From: an uncultured Turicimonas sp.
Lineage (GTDB): Bacteria > Pseudomonadota > Gammaproteobacteria > Burkholderiales > Burkholderiaceae_F
Length of the DNA: 60,709 nucleotides
Direction of reading: 5' to 3'
Assembly: GCA_947854175.1 (NCBI GenBank)
Contig: CANTYJ010000054.1
Location: 1 to 60,709 of the forward strand
Both the position numbers and the translations under genes were made by a program. The notes under the pieces are model-generated. The model had not been told where the DNA came from and made no database searches. It was given only the letters and a program-made list of their open reading frames with translations. This document shows positions 47,674 through 56,168 of this stretch, in pieces; positions within the stretch are counted from its first letter, which is position 1; each line of letters begins with the position of its first letter.

Positions 47674-47709
47674 GGGAGATGTCAATTGTCGGGCATCTCC
47701 CTATTTTTT
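47674..47709 (+). terminator. Terminator after the nitrite reductase
   Basis: GGGAGATG (47674-47681) pairs with CATCTCCC (47694-47701), and TATTTTTTG follows. Confidence 0.85.
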
Positions 47710-47769
47710 GAGCTTTGTAGTTGAGTAAAATTAGAAGAAATCCCAAAAAGAAGTTAGAAGAATCCTGTC

Positions 47770-49002
47770 ATGAAAAATTCCGAAAACAAAGATCTGGAAG
47801 CAATTTTTCTGGTTTCAATTGCTCATGCAAGCTCCCATTTTTATCACTTGGTTATTCCTTCCTTATTCCCTTGGTTAATGCCTGCATTCGGACTCAACTT
47901 TGTTGAGGCAGGAGCTCTGATGACAACTTTTTTTGTCACCAGCGCCGTCGGCCAGTCAGGGATGGGATTTTTTGTCGATAAAACCGGTCCTAAGGCAGGA
48001 CTTTATTTAGGCTTAGTGCTTCTGGCTTCCAGTGCAATCGTTTTGGGATTGTCAACTCATATTGCGATGCTCTTTTTAGCGGCAGCTTTAGCCGGGGCCG
48101 GCAACTCCGTATTCCATCCGGCCGATTACAGTTTGATTAACTACAACATAACCAAACCATTTCTAGGGCATGCCTTTGCCTGGCATACTTTTACAGGAAA
48201 TATAGGCTGGGCAATCTGTCCTTTATTTATGGTAACAATTGCAGAAAGCGCGGGATGGAGGACGGCTGCTTTTGCCGCTTCAGCGGTTGCCATAATTGTA
48301 TTAGCTATAGAGATAACAAGAAGTTCGGTCTTTGCAAAAGATCAGCGTAACGATCCTACAGTACGTACGAAAGCGGCCGGCGATAAAGTATTTGGGTTTC
48401 TCAAGGAAAAAGCAGTATGGCAGTGTTTTTTCTTTTTCTTCTTCACAGCAGGAGCCTTCGGAGTCCTGCAAAGCTTTAGCCAAACAATTTTTAACCATCT
48501 GTACAATCTTGACTTGAAAGCATCCTCAACAGCTTTAACTGCCTATTTGCTGTGTTCAGGAATAGGATGCTTAGTTGGTGGATTTTTTACGAACCAAAGC
48601 AAAATTAGTAGCAGTGGTGTCGTAGGGCTATCCTTAACATTTTCGGCGTTAATGTCTCTTGTTCTTGCGTCTTGCTTTTTTACAGGGTATTGGGCTATTG
48701 TACTGATGGGTGCGATGGGTTTGGGAACAGGAATTGCCAGTCCGAGCCGTGACATCATGATTCGGAAAGCCACTGTAAATAAACTTGGAATGAAATCACT
48801 CGGAAGAGTCTACGGATTTACGTACTGTGGGATGGATGTAGGACAGTCATTGTCTCCGATTGTGTTTGCTCCTTTACTGGATAATGAATTGTTTATGATG
48901 GCTTTATTCGGTGTAGCTGTCTTCCAAAGCCTGGCAATATTTACAGCACTCAACGTGGATGACGGAGAGGCTGTCGTTGCACCCGAGAGAATAATTAATT
49001 AA
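47770..49002 (+). CDS. MFS transporter
   Basis: This 410-aa member of the major facilitator superfamily has about twelve hydrophobic segments. The N-terminal half contains SIAHASSHFYHLVIPSLFPW and GMGFFVDKTGPKAGLYLGL (the MFS loop motif); NSVFHPADYSLINYNI is typical of the fosmidomycin-resistance/Fsr-like branch. It is not a NarK or NirC type by the motifs I can see. It is encoded between the nitrite reductase and a CcmI-like gene, and the latter starts 14 bp after its stop, so those two are probably co-transcribed. The substrate is unknown. Confidence 0.85.
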   Translation: MKNSENKDLEAIFLVSIAHASSHFYHLVIPSLFPWLMPAFGLNFVEAGALMTTFFVTSAVGQSGMGFFVDKTGPKAGLYLGLVLLASSAIVLGLSTHIAMLFLAAALAGAGNSVFHPADYSLINYNITKPFLGHAFAWHTFTGNIGWAICPLFMVTIAESAGWRTAAFAASAVAIIVLAIEITRSSVFAKDQRNDPTVRTKAAGDKVFGFLKEKAVWQCFFFFFFTAGAFGVLQSFSQTIFNHLYNLDLKASSTALTAYLLCSGIGCLVGGFFTNQSKISSSGVVGLSLTFSALMSLVLASCFFTGYWAIVLMGAMGLGTGIASPSRDIMIRKATVNKLGMKSLGRVYGFTYCGMDVGQSLSPIVFAPLLDNELFMMALFGVAVFQSLAIFTALNVDDGEAVVAPERIIN

Positions 49003-49016
49003 GTTTAGGAAAGTGG

Positions 49017-49919
49017 ATGGTTCTTTTTTCTGAAGTCGTATTTTGGATTATTGCCGCCCTGATGGTTGTTTTCCTCATGTTATGCGTTTGGGCCGGTTTT
49101 AAAGGGATGTATTCCGACCGTCAACAATTCGAATCAACAGAACTTAACCAGCAAGTTTATTCAGACGAACTCTCTGAACTCTCAAGAGATCTGAAACGGG
49201 GAGCAATCTCTTTAGCTCAATTCAATCAGGGTAAAGAGGAGATTTATAGAAGAGCTATCGAAGATGCCGAACAAGCATGCGAAACTGGAATTCAAGAAGA
49301 AAACAGCGGATCCTTTTTGTTAAAACTTCTTTTATGTGCCATTCCGGTTTTGGCTTTAATCTTGTATATCCAAGTAGGAAATCCATCTTTAATTCCTTTT
49401 TTCCCTGAAAAGCATTTGGCTTCCTACAACGAACAAGGTGAAGTCTCTTTAAAGAAGGCTCATCTTCCATCCATCGAAGAAATGCAAAAATACTTAAAAG
49501 AATCTCCCGAGGATGCCAGAGGATGGTTAACGTTGGGTCGCTTGTACAACGAACAGGGAGCACCACAAAAAGCCCTTGATGCATTCAATAAAGCCTTTAG
49601 TCTGTCACCGGATAAGATTAACCAGGAGGCTGGTCACATTACCGAAAGAGCATTAACCATGCTTCAGACCGAGAAAACAGAATTAATCCCGGAAGCAAAA
49701 AAAGAACTCGAACGTGCTGTTAAGATTGATCCTCAAAACGTCGAGCTATACGAGATTTTAGGACTGCTTTCCTTCCGCATGGAGAGATATTCGGACGCTG
49801 TTAGCTATTGGTCAGAAGCGTTAAATTTCTATCCGGAAGACTCGCCAAAGAGGCTCTATTTATTGGACGCTATAGCAGAGGCCAAAAATAGATCCTCATT
49901 AGATTTCTTTCCGAGATAA
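49017..49919 (+). CDS. Second CcmI/NrfG-like TPR protein (cytochrome c assembly)
   Basis: The 300-aa protein has the CcmI plan in short form: helix 1 (VVFWIIAALMVVFLMLCVWAGF), a cytoplasmic loop with LNQQVYSDELSELSRDLKRGAISLAQFNQGKEE (the CcmI signature), helix 2 (FLLKLLLCAIPVLALILYIQV), then TPR units at about 170-200 and 225-285. It lacks the C-terminal domain of the ccmI at 44361. Proximity to an enzyme with a CxxCK haem suggests a role like NrfG, a specificity factor for that haem (inference). It is followed by convergent minus-strand genes. Confidence 0.82.
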   Translation: MVLFSEVVFWIIAALMVVFLMLCVWAGFKGMYSDRQQFESTELNQQVYSDELSELSRDLKRGAISLAQFNQGKEEIYRRAIEDAEQACETGIQEENSGSFLLKLLLCAIPVLALILYIQVGNPSLIPFFPEKHLASYNEQGEVSLKKAHLPSIEEMQKYLKESPEDARGWLTLGRLYNEQGAPQKALDAFNKAFSLSPDKINQEAGHITERALTMLQTEKTELIPEAKKELERAVKIDPQNVELYEILGLLSFRMERYSDAVSYWSEALNFYPEDSPKRLYLLDAIAEAKNRSSLDFFPR

Positions 49920-49920
49920 C

Positions 49921-51795
49921 TTAATTTTCCGCAAGGCAAATACTCATTTCACATTCTTTGCAGTGAAACTTTGCAGTTAGTTCAGTCTTTCCATACCGTA
50001 ACTTGAGAGGAGTCGGTTTGATCTTTTCTCCTCTTTTGATAGCTTCTTTAGGACATAGATTCAGGCTATACCTGATGCAATGTTTACAACGCATTAACTC
50101 GACCTGAGGGTTTGTATGACCATCTTCAATGGCGGTCTCAATTACTTTGACACCATGCAATTCATAAAACTCTTTGGCTTTTGAATTGAGTACATTGGCA
50201 TGGTAATCAACCGTTCCATTTTTTGTCGGAAAAGTCGCCCTTGAATCGGAAATACTTCTTGGAAGTTTTGTGAAGTTTTCCTCTCTTATTTTTTTTAATT
50301 TCTCTACAGTTGCACGTCGCAGTTCATTGATAAATGAAGCGGGCAAAAAGGGCAAAGTATTGCCTTCAATGGAGATAGAGTCAGCCGAAAAAATAGTACT
50401 TCCTAACTTAGAAAGGGATTTCTCAATATTCTGTCTGGAAACCTCCTGATTTTGAGCTTCTTCAAAGTTATTCGGTTTTTCTATAGAGGCAACGTGGCCG
50501 TTTGCATCTTTCGCGATAACTTTTATAGATTCCTTAGAAATGTCAGCCTCAATCTTGATTGGGATTTTTCTAATAGCGGTTGTAGCAGCCATTTTCTTTA
50601 ACCAGGCTGCATTTTTATTACGCATTAGTGTCAGACCGGTTTCCAGTCCGGGAATTCTGGAAGTTGGTTCGCGGGTACTTAACCGCCAGCTTTGTTCGAA
50701 ATCACCGAAAGATTCTGCCTTATTGACTAGAAATCCGGAGAGCTCACCATTATTTTTCCAGAAAGTTAATCCGTCGCCGTTGTTAAATGTTTCTTCACTT
50801 TTAACAATAATACTGTTTGGTTCGATTCGAAGAACAGTGCCGATACTTTCTCCTGTTTTCTTTGGAGAACCCGGCGAGACGATGCCGGGGTGACGTCCGT
50901 TGACGAAATAATCTGTACCTCCGCGGTTAAATGCGTTGGTAATATCCGGTTCAAAATTAAAAGAGGCTATTCCGTCAGACGAAGGTAAATATCCCGGGTG
51001 CCCACTCAGGTAACTATCAATTAGTCGGCGATAGTGGGCCGTTATGTTTTTTACGTAAGGTGCATCCTTATACCGGCCTTCAATTTTGAAACTCCTGACT
51101 CCGGCATCAATTAATTTTGCGATATTCTCTGACTGATTATTGTCTTTTAACGATAGGACATGCCGGTTTGAAGCTAATAATTGATTGTCATCTCCATACA
51201 CATCAAACGGCAGACGACATATCTGTGAACATTCCCCTCGATTAGCACTACGATGCTTCAAAACTTGGCTGGCGTAGCATTGACCGCTGAAGCTGACACA
51301 AAGTGCACCATGAATAAAAAATTCAATCCTTGCTTTATCTAAAACCGAGTAGATATCTGCGATTTGGGATAAAGACAATTCTCTGGCAGGAACAATTTGA
51401 GAAAAGCCGACCTCTTCTAAAAATTTTGCTTTTTCAGGGGTCCGGATATCACACTGTGTAGAAGCATGTAATTGGATCGGGGGCAGATCACAAAGCAAAA
51501 GGCCGAGGTCCTGAACAATTAGAGCGTCAATGCCGATATTCCATGCATCGTGTGCTAGTTTAACTGCACTTTCCAGTTCTTCGTCTTTAAGAATGGTATT
51601 AAGCGTCAGATAAATTCTTGCATTGTATTGATGGGCGTATTTAACGAGTTTTTCTAAATCGTCGAGACTGTTGCTGGCATTTGCACGCGCTCCAAAACCG
51701 GGACCTCCGATATACACGGCATCCGCACCATGAGATATTGCACAAATTCCGACTTCAATATTTTTGGCCGGACTTAACAGTTCAAGTTCTTGCAT
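49921..51795 (-). CDS. rlhA: U32-family protein, RlhA-like (23S rRNA C2501 hydroxylation)
   Basis: A 624-aa protein with the U32 (collagenase-like) N-terminal TIM barrel: LELLSPAKNIEVGICAISHG and ADAVYIGGPGFGAR at the start, HGALCVSFSGQCYAS, and the cysteine pair in RGECSQICRLPF near 190-200. It continues in a DUF3656-type C-terminal half ending with cysteine-rich CKHCIRYSLNLCPKEA and HCKECEMSICL. The long form corresponds to RlhA (YdcP, ~650 aa), which hydroxylates C2501 of 23S rRNA using prephenate-derived chemistry; the tRNA enzyme TrhP (YegQ) is shorter. Assignment between these relatives rests on length and the C-terminal cysteines. Confidence 0.75.
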   Translation of the reverse strand: MQELELLSPAKNIEVGICAISHGADAVYIGGPGFGARANASNSLDDLEKLVKYAHQYNARIYLTLNTILKDEELESAVKLAHDAWNIGIDALIVQDLGLLLCDLPPIQLHASTQCDIRTPEKAKFLEEVGFSQIVPARELSLSQIADIYSVLDKARIEFFIHGALCVSFSGQCYASQVLKHRSANRGECSQICRLPFDVYGDDNQLLASNRHVLSLKDNNQSENIAKLIDAGVRSFKIEGRYKDAPYVKNITAHYRRLIDSYLSGHPGYLPSSDGIASFNFEPDITNAFNRGGTDYFVNGRHPGIVSPGSPKKTGESIGTVLRIEPNSIIVKSEETFNNGDGLTFWKNNGELSGFLVNKAESFGDFEQSWRLSTREPTSRIPGLETGLTLMRNKNAAWLKKMAATTAIRKIPIKIEADISKESIKVIAKDANGHVASIEKPNNFEEAQNQEVSRQNIEKSLSKLGSTIFSADSISIEGNTLPFLPASFINELRRATVEKLKKIREENFTKLPRSISDSRATFPTKNGTVDYHANVLNSKAKEFYELHGVKVIETAIEDGHTNPQVELMRCKHCIRYSLNLCPKEAIKRGEKIKPTPLKLRYGKTELTAKFHCKECEMSICLAEN

Positions 51796-51804
51796 TATGA
51801 GTAC

Positions 51805-51835
51805 TTAAAAATTAACCCACGAAATCCGTGGGCTT
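51805..51835 (-). terminator. Terminator of the ankyrin-lpxH-ppi gene group
   Basis: Minus strand: CCCACG (51832-51827) and CGTGGG (51821-51816) around a five-base loop, followed by TTAATTTTT. It lies just behind the ankyrin gene stop. Confidence 0.8.
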
Positions 51836-51853
51836 GAATTCTTGGTTGTTGTA

Positions 51854-52504
51854 TTAACGGCAATGATCGTATTTTAGAAGATTGAGTACTTCTTCCGGTT
51901 TTTGTAGCTGTTTCGCTATATCGTATGGAGCCAAGGCTGCGTTTGTGCAAAAATCCTTTCTTGCGCCGGCATTAACTAATAAACGGACAGTAGCGAGATC
52001 TCCGTCTCGGGCTGCCATATAAAGAGGAGTGATTCCGCGAAGAGTCCGTGCATTGATATCCGCACCTTTATTGATCAGTTTTGCAACCATTTCGTTATTG
52101 CCGGATGCGGCTGCATAATGAAGGGGACTCCAATGTCCGGGGTTGTTAAGTGAGGCCCCTTTGTTAATCAACTTATTAGCCGTGTCGTTCTGTTTGTAAA
52201 AAATGGCCAACATTAAGGGCGTTTCATGTAGAACGTTAGCCTTGTTCAAATCAATATTTTTCTGGTTAAGCAAAAGATCGACGACCTGATCTGATTTATG
52301 CCGAATCGCACTGGACAAAAGTGGATCCGAACTGCCGCCCGGGGTGGCGGTATTAGGATCAAGGCCTTTAGCTAATAAAGGAGCCAAGTCATTCGGGCGA
52401 TTGTTGAGGGTTGCGTCAACGGCGTCTTCGTAGGAAGAGGCCAGAGCCACCTGACTCATAAGAACGGAAGCAACGGCCGCCATCAGAAACTTTTTAAATT
52501 TCAT
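51854..52504 (-). CDS. Exported ankyrin-repeat protein
   Basis: I start it at ATG 52504 (MKFKKFLMAAVASVLMSQVA), which gives a clean signal peptide ending LASS; the frame is open to 52558 but would overlap tatD more deeply. The 216-aa protein has about five ankyrin repeats, e.g. NVLHETPLMLAIFYKQNDTA, HWSPLHYAAASGNNEMVAKL and TLRGITPLYMAARDGDLATV, and ends in a Cys near the C terminus (KYDHCR). Probably periplasmic. The tatD stop overlaps its start by about 11 bp. The binding partner is unknown. Confidence 0.83.
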   Translation of the reverse strand: MKFKKFLMAAVASVLMSQVALASSYEDAVDATLNNRPNDLAPLLAKGLDPNTATPGGSSDPLLSSAIRHKSDQVVDLLLNQKNIDLNKANVLHETPLMLAIFYKQNDTANKLINKGASLNNPGHWSPLHYAAASGNNEMVAKLINKGADINARTLRGITPLYMAARDGDLATVRLLVNAGARKDFCTNAALAPYDIAKQLQKPEEVLNLLKYDHCR

Positions 52505-53279
52505 ACTTTGCCTTATTAAAAATCCGGAAAAAATTCTCTGTTGTCGCTTCTTCAACAACCTCTAAGGGAAGGTTTTTCAGAATTGCTATTTTTTCCGCAA
52601 CAAACTTTACTTTAGAAGGATCATTACGTTTTCCTCTGAATGGGACCGGAGCCAAGTAAGGACTATCCGTCTCAACCAGAATACGATCAAGAGGAGCGTA
52701 AGACGCTACCTCTTGAATCTCCTTCGCATTTTTAAAAGTCACGATACCCGAAAATGAAATATATCCGCCCATGTCTAACGCAAGTTGGGCCATCTTCATA
52801 TCCCCGCAAAAGCAGTGAAGAACAAAACCACATTCTTCGGCGTGATGCTCTTTTAAGATGGACATTGTGTCCTCATTCGCATCCCGCGAATGAATAATCA
52901 ACGGGAGTTTTGCTCGCCGGGCTGCCAGAATATGAGTTGCAAAACGTTTTCTTTGCCAGTCAAGAGGCTCTTCATTGTAGAAATAGTCTAACCCGCATTC
53001 ACCAATGGCAACAATTTTTCCCGGCTTACTTAAGTTAACTAACTCTTCAACAGATGCCTCATGAATATCGTCGTCAGTACTCGGATGAACACCAACGGAA
53101 CCCCAAATATTTTTATGAGAATTGGCGAAGCTCAAAACATCGGGATATTCTCGGATAGAGCAACAAACTGTTAGTGAGCCTTTGACATTATTAGCTGCCA
53201 TATCACTAAAAATTTTCCCGAGATCTTCAGTGAACTCGGGACTATGGATATGACAGTGTGAATCTATCAACATTGTCAT
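52494..53279 (-). CDS. TatD-family metal-dependent hydrolase
   Basis: A 261-aa amidohydrolase-fold DNase of the TatD family. The metal-binding HCH motif is MLIDSHCHIHSPEF, and the family motifs AIGECGLDYFYN, QRKRFATHILAARRAKLPLIIH, VLHCFCGD and ILVETDSPYLAPVPFRGKRN are all present. It overlaps lpxH by 4 bp (ATGA). Members act as 3'-5' exonucleases in DNA repair or RNA quality control; the exact member (TatD, YcfH, YjjV) cannot be fixed here, but HLVETDSPY-type and length suit YcfH-like proteins. Confidence 0.92.
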   Translation of the reverse strand: MTMLIDSHCHIHSPEFTEDLGKIFSDMAANNVKGSLTVCCSIREYPDVLSFANSHKNIWGSVGVHPSTDDDIHEASVEELVNLSKPGKIVAIGECGLDYFYNEEPLDWQRKRFATHILAARRAKLPLIIHSRDANEDTMSILKEHHAEECGFVLHCFCGDMKMAQLALDMGGYISFSGIVTFKNAKEIQEVASYAPLDRILVETDSPYLAPVPFRGKRNDPSKVKFVAEKIAILKNLPLEVVEEATTENFFRIFNKAKYEI

Positions 53280-54064
53280 GGAAGATGTCCAAAATGAAGG
53301 AAACCCCCTTCATAACTTAAGTAACCGCCTCTGTGCTTACCGTTTTCGAAATCCCAATCAGGAAGAACCCAACGATCAAAACGGAAATCGTCATTGACAT
53401 GGGTGTGATGGGCCGGTTTATGGGTATGACCGTGAATGACGGTAGTGACACCGAATTGTCTGGTTGTTTTGGCCACATCATGAACCACAACATCCATGAC
53501 TTCGTAGTCTTTGGTCGAGTTTTCTTCTTTGCTTTGAGTTCTTAAGCTGTTGGCCAGAGCTATTCTGTGCTCGAGTTTCTCACCGAGGATCTGCTGCTGG
53601 ATTTCCGGGTTGCGGAGCGTGTTTCTGAACTGTTGGTACTCTTTATCTAAAGTGCACCATTGGTCACCGTGGGAAAGAAGGACTTTCTCATAGCCACAGA
53701 TTGCGACAATCGGATCCGTAATCAGAATAGAGCCGGTTTTATTTTTAAAGCCTTCACCCAATAAAAAATCACGGTTACCGTGCATGACATACAAGCTCTT
53801 TCCAAGAAGGCGGTAATTTCTCAGAGCGCCGATGATATCGGCGTAGGCATCCAAATTATCATCACCAGCCCAGAATTCAAATAAATCGCCAAGAATCACC
53901 AGCTCATTGAAACGAGAGGCGTCGCGACTCAGAAATTCAAAGAAAGCTTCTTTCGTAGCCGGCTTTTCATTGGATAAATGAATGTCTCCTACAAAAATTG
54001 GATTACCAAGTCTGGGGATTTGTTTAACACACGCAGCTACTGGTGCGACGCCTTTAAATGCCAT
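53276..54064 (-). CDS. lpxH: UDP-2,3-diacylglucosamine diphosphatase LpxH
   Basis: LpxH hydrolyses UDP-2,3-diacylglucosamine to lipid X in lipid A synthesis, on the cytoplasmic face of the inner membrane. The 262-aa metallophosphatase has the motifs GDIHL (Asp27, His29), GDLFEFWAGDD (Asp60), HGNRDFL (95-101), LLSHGDQWC and HGHTHKPAHH. Its start ATG shares a base with the ppiB stop (TAATG). ppiA-ppiB-lpxH opposite cysS is a usual Burkholderiales order. Confidence 0.95.
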   Translation of the reverse strand: MAFKGVAPVAACVKQIPRLGNPIFVGDIHLSNEKPATKEAFFEFLSRDASRFNELVILGDLFEFWAGDDNLDAYADIIGALRNYRLLGKSLYVMHGNRDFLLGEGFKNKTGSILITDPIVAICGYEKVLLSHGDQWCTLDKEYQQFRNTLRNPEIQQQILGEKLEHRIALANSLRTQSKEENSTKDYEVMDVVVHDVAKTTRQFGVTTVIHGHTHKPAHHTHVNDDFRFDRWVLPDWDFENGKHRGGYLSYEGGFLHFGHLP

Positions 54065-54555
54065 TAAATGACCTCTGCTTTTTCAATAATTACGTCAGAA
54101 ACCGGCACGTCCTGGTGAGGGAAGTGACTCGTTGTTTTTACACCGGCTATCTTATCAACAACTTCCTGACCTGCAACGACTTTGCCGAACACTGCATAAC
54201 CCCAACCTGAAGGTGTTTCACTTCTAAAGTCGAGGAAGTTGTTATCGGCAACGTTAATGAAGAACTGGGCAGAAGCTGAATGAGGATCATTGGTTCTGGC
54301 CATAGCAATAGTGTATTTCTTGTTTTTCAGGCCGTTATTAGCTTCGTTTTTAATTGGAGCACGAGTTTCTTTCTGATCCATACCCGGAGTAAAACCGCCG
54401 CCTTGAATCATGAAACCGGGAATGACGCGGTGGAAAATAACACCGTTGTAAAAACCGTCTTTAACGTATTGTTCAAAATTTTCTGCTGTAACAGGAGCGT
54501 TGGCAAAATCGAGTTCAATATCGATTGTTCCGTAATTTGTAGTTAAACGAATCAT
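54064..54555 (-). CDS. ppiB: Peptidyl-prolyl cis-trans isomerase B (cytoplasmic cyclophilin)
   Basis: A 163-aa cyclophilin without a signal peptide ([17 protein letters not shown]). The active site is in [17 protein letters not shown] and the family pattern [18 protein letters not shown] follows. It lies directly upstream of lpxH and 20 bp downstream of ppiA, its exported paralogue; the two have arisen from a common ancestor. Confidence 0.95.
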   Translation of the reverse strand: MIRLTTNYGTIDIELDFANAPVTAENFEQYVKDGFYNGVIFHRVIPGFMIQGGGFTPGMDQKETRAPIKNEANNGLKNKKYTIAMARTNDPHSASAQFFINVADNNFLDFRSETPSGWGYAVFGKVVAGQEVVDKIAGVKTTSHFPHQDVPVSDVIIEKAEVI

Positions 54556-54574
54556 TTTATGTATTCCTAAAAAA

Positions 54575-55135
54575 TTATTTGACGATTTCTACAGACTTAA
54601 TAACGATGGGGCGAACCGGTACGTCATCATGGTAGCCCTTAGAAGTAGTTGGTTGACGGGCAATTTTTCTTACCACATCCATTCCGGAGACGACTTGGCC
54701 GAAAACTGCATAACCGGGGTTCATTGCCGTTGCATTCAAGAAGGCATTGTCTTTCAGGTTAATAAAGAACTGGCTGGTGGCAGAATTCGGATCATTGGTT
54801 CTGGCCATTGCAATTGTGCCGACATTGTTCTTTAAGCCGTTGTCAGCTTCCAGAGGGATCGGAGCATTTGTTTTGAATTGCTTCATTGCGGAGTTAAAAC
54901 CGCCGCCCTGGATCATGAAATTGGGAATGACACGATGGAAAATCGTATTTTTGTAGAATCCGGACTTCACATAATTTAAGAAGTTTGCACATGTTTTCGG
55001 TGCTTTTTTCTCATCGAGTTCAACAACAATTTTCCCTTCAGTTGTATCAATGGCAACCTTTGGACCGGCAAATGCGGCTGTGCAGGCTCCCAGAGCAATA
55101 ATGCAGGATGCAAGAAGTTTACGACTAAATAACAT
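54575..55135 (-). CDS. ppiA: Peptidyl-prolyl cis-trans isomerase A (periplasmic cyclophilin)
   Basis: The exported cyclophilin. I use ATG 55135, which follows GGAGAATT and gives the signal peptide [20 protein letters not shown] ending AFAG; the open frame back to 55207 is not family-like. The 186-aa protein contains [17 protein letters not shown] and [18 protein letters not shown]. It helps fold envelope proteins. It is followed by ppiB and preceded by a TPR protein gene in the same direction. Confidence 0.93.
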   Translation of the reverse strand: MLFSRKLLASCIIALGACTAAFAGPKVAIDTTEGKIVVELDEKKAPKTCANFLNYVKSGFYKNTIFHRVIPNFMIQGGGFNSAMKQFKTNAPIPLEADNGLKNNVGTIAMARTNDPNSATSQFFINLKDNAFLNATAMNPGYAVFGQVVSGMDVVRKIARQPTTSKGYHDDVPVRPIVIKSVEIVK

Positions 55136-55216
55136 AATTCTCCGCCTAAAAATAGCCGACACAAGCGATCGGCAGATCTTTCGATTGTATTCGTAACTTT
55201 GTGGCAAAAATGTATT

Positions 55217-55765
55217 TTATTTTTCCAGAAGTTGCTTAATCGTTTCTAATTTTGTCTTAATTGTCTTACTGCCGGGCGACAGACGCTGGGCTTTTTCAAA
55301 TGCTTGACGGGAAAGAGCCAGGTAAATATTGCCTAAGTTGTTGTAGGTTGTGAAGGAATTTGCGTTATTCGATAGAGCCTGTTCAAGCAGTTCTTTGGCG
55401 CGCCCGAGATTTCCCTCAGCGGCATAGATGACGGCTAGGTTGTTGTATGGCTCTGAAATCTCAGGATACTCACGGATAAGTTCTTCGAAAGTTTCCTTTG
55501 CTTCTTTGGTTCGGTTAAGGTCAGATAAAATTACTCCGCGAATAAAGCGCAGCTGAACGTTTTTCGGATTATTTTCAATTTCTTTATCAGCCAATAGTAG
55601 TGCTTCTTTTTTCTTTCCTCTGTAGATAAGCTGGTTAACATCTCTGACCGGATTAATTATCTCATTTTCTTCCGGTTGAAATAACTGAGCTTGAGCAGGG
55701 ACTGAAGAGAAGACACAGACTGCTGCCGATAAACAGGCGATAGAAAGTAATTTTGAAAAATGCAT
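55217..55765 (-). CDS. Exported TPR protein
   Basis: I start at ATG 55765 (MHFSKLLSIACLSAAVCVF), a signal peptide ending VPAQAQ; the open frame extends to 55834 but without support. The mature part is about three tetratricopeptide units (NVQLRFIRGVILSDLNRTKE, SEPYNNLAVIYAAEGNLGRA, SFTTYNNLGNIYLALSRQAF). Such a TPR lipoprotein or periplasmic protein commonly stands before ppiA-ppiB in Burkholderiales. The precise function is not known. Confidence 0.83.
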   Translation of the reverse strand: MHFSKLLSIACLSAAVCVFSSVPAQAQLFQPEENEIINPVRDVNQLIYRGKKKEALLLADKEIENNPKNVQLRFIRGVILSDLNRTKEAKETFEELIREYPEISEPYNNLAVIYAAEGNLGRAKELLEQALSNNANSFTTYNNLGNIYLALSRQAFEKAQRLSPGSKTIKTKLETIKQLLEK

Positions 55766-56168
55766 TTCGAATATCCAACCAAATATCAGGTTTTCATCAA
55801 CGATGAATGAGCGAACCTTATCAACTGACAACAAGAATATACCAAGGAATTTTAGGTTTTGTATGTCCTCTGATAAAACTCGGATTAAGAAACAGGATAG
55901 ATCGTTGTGCGCATGGCATTAATTGCTCTCAGAAAACTCTTGAATTGGTAGAGAACAGTAATGAACTTTCGACGAATCTGATTTGGAATCAGAGGTAATA
56001 GCCAGATTTAGTTTTCCTATTGACGCAAAAGAACACTAAAATATCAAGTTTATAGGTTTAAAGTTCTATTGATTGCGAATTCCTTTCGAAAGGAAAACTC
56101 ATTAATTAGAACAAATTTGATTAAGAATCGTAGGGACTTCCCCTTCGATAGTAACTATTGGATTAACG
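55766..56168. promoter_or_regulatory. Intergenic region between TPR gene and cysS (403 bp)
   Basis: No gene or tRNA was recognised. A perfect 7-bp hairpin TCTGATT-TGG-AATCAGA is at 55977-55993 and the 16-bp perfect palindrome TTCCTTTCGAAAGGAA is at 56080-56095, about 75 bp before cysS. The latter resembles an operator. A 63-codon open frame at 55807-55998 has no ribosome binding site or recognisable content. Confidence 0.4.

Noticed and set aside
47721..47906. 61-codon open frame at the start of the MFS gene
   Set aside because: It overlaps the MFS coding sequence in another frame and includes the tail of the terminator region; no independent support.
55807..55998. 63-codon plus-strand frame before cysS, or a tRNA in the same interval
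   Set aside because: There is no ribosome binding site, and it has no domain-like features. I looked for tRNA T-loop and anticodon-stem patterns there and found none.
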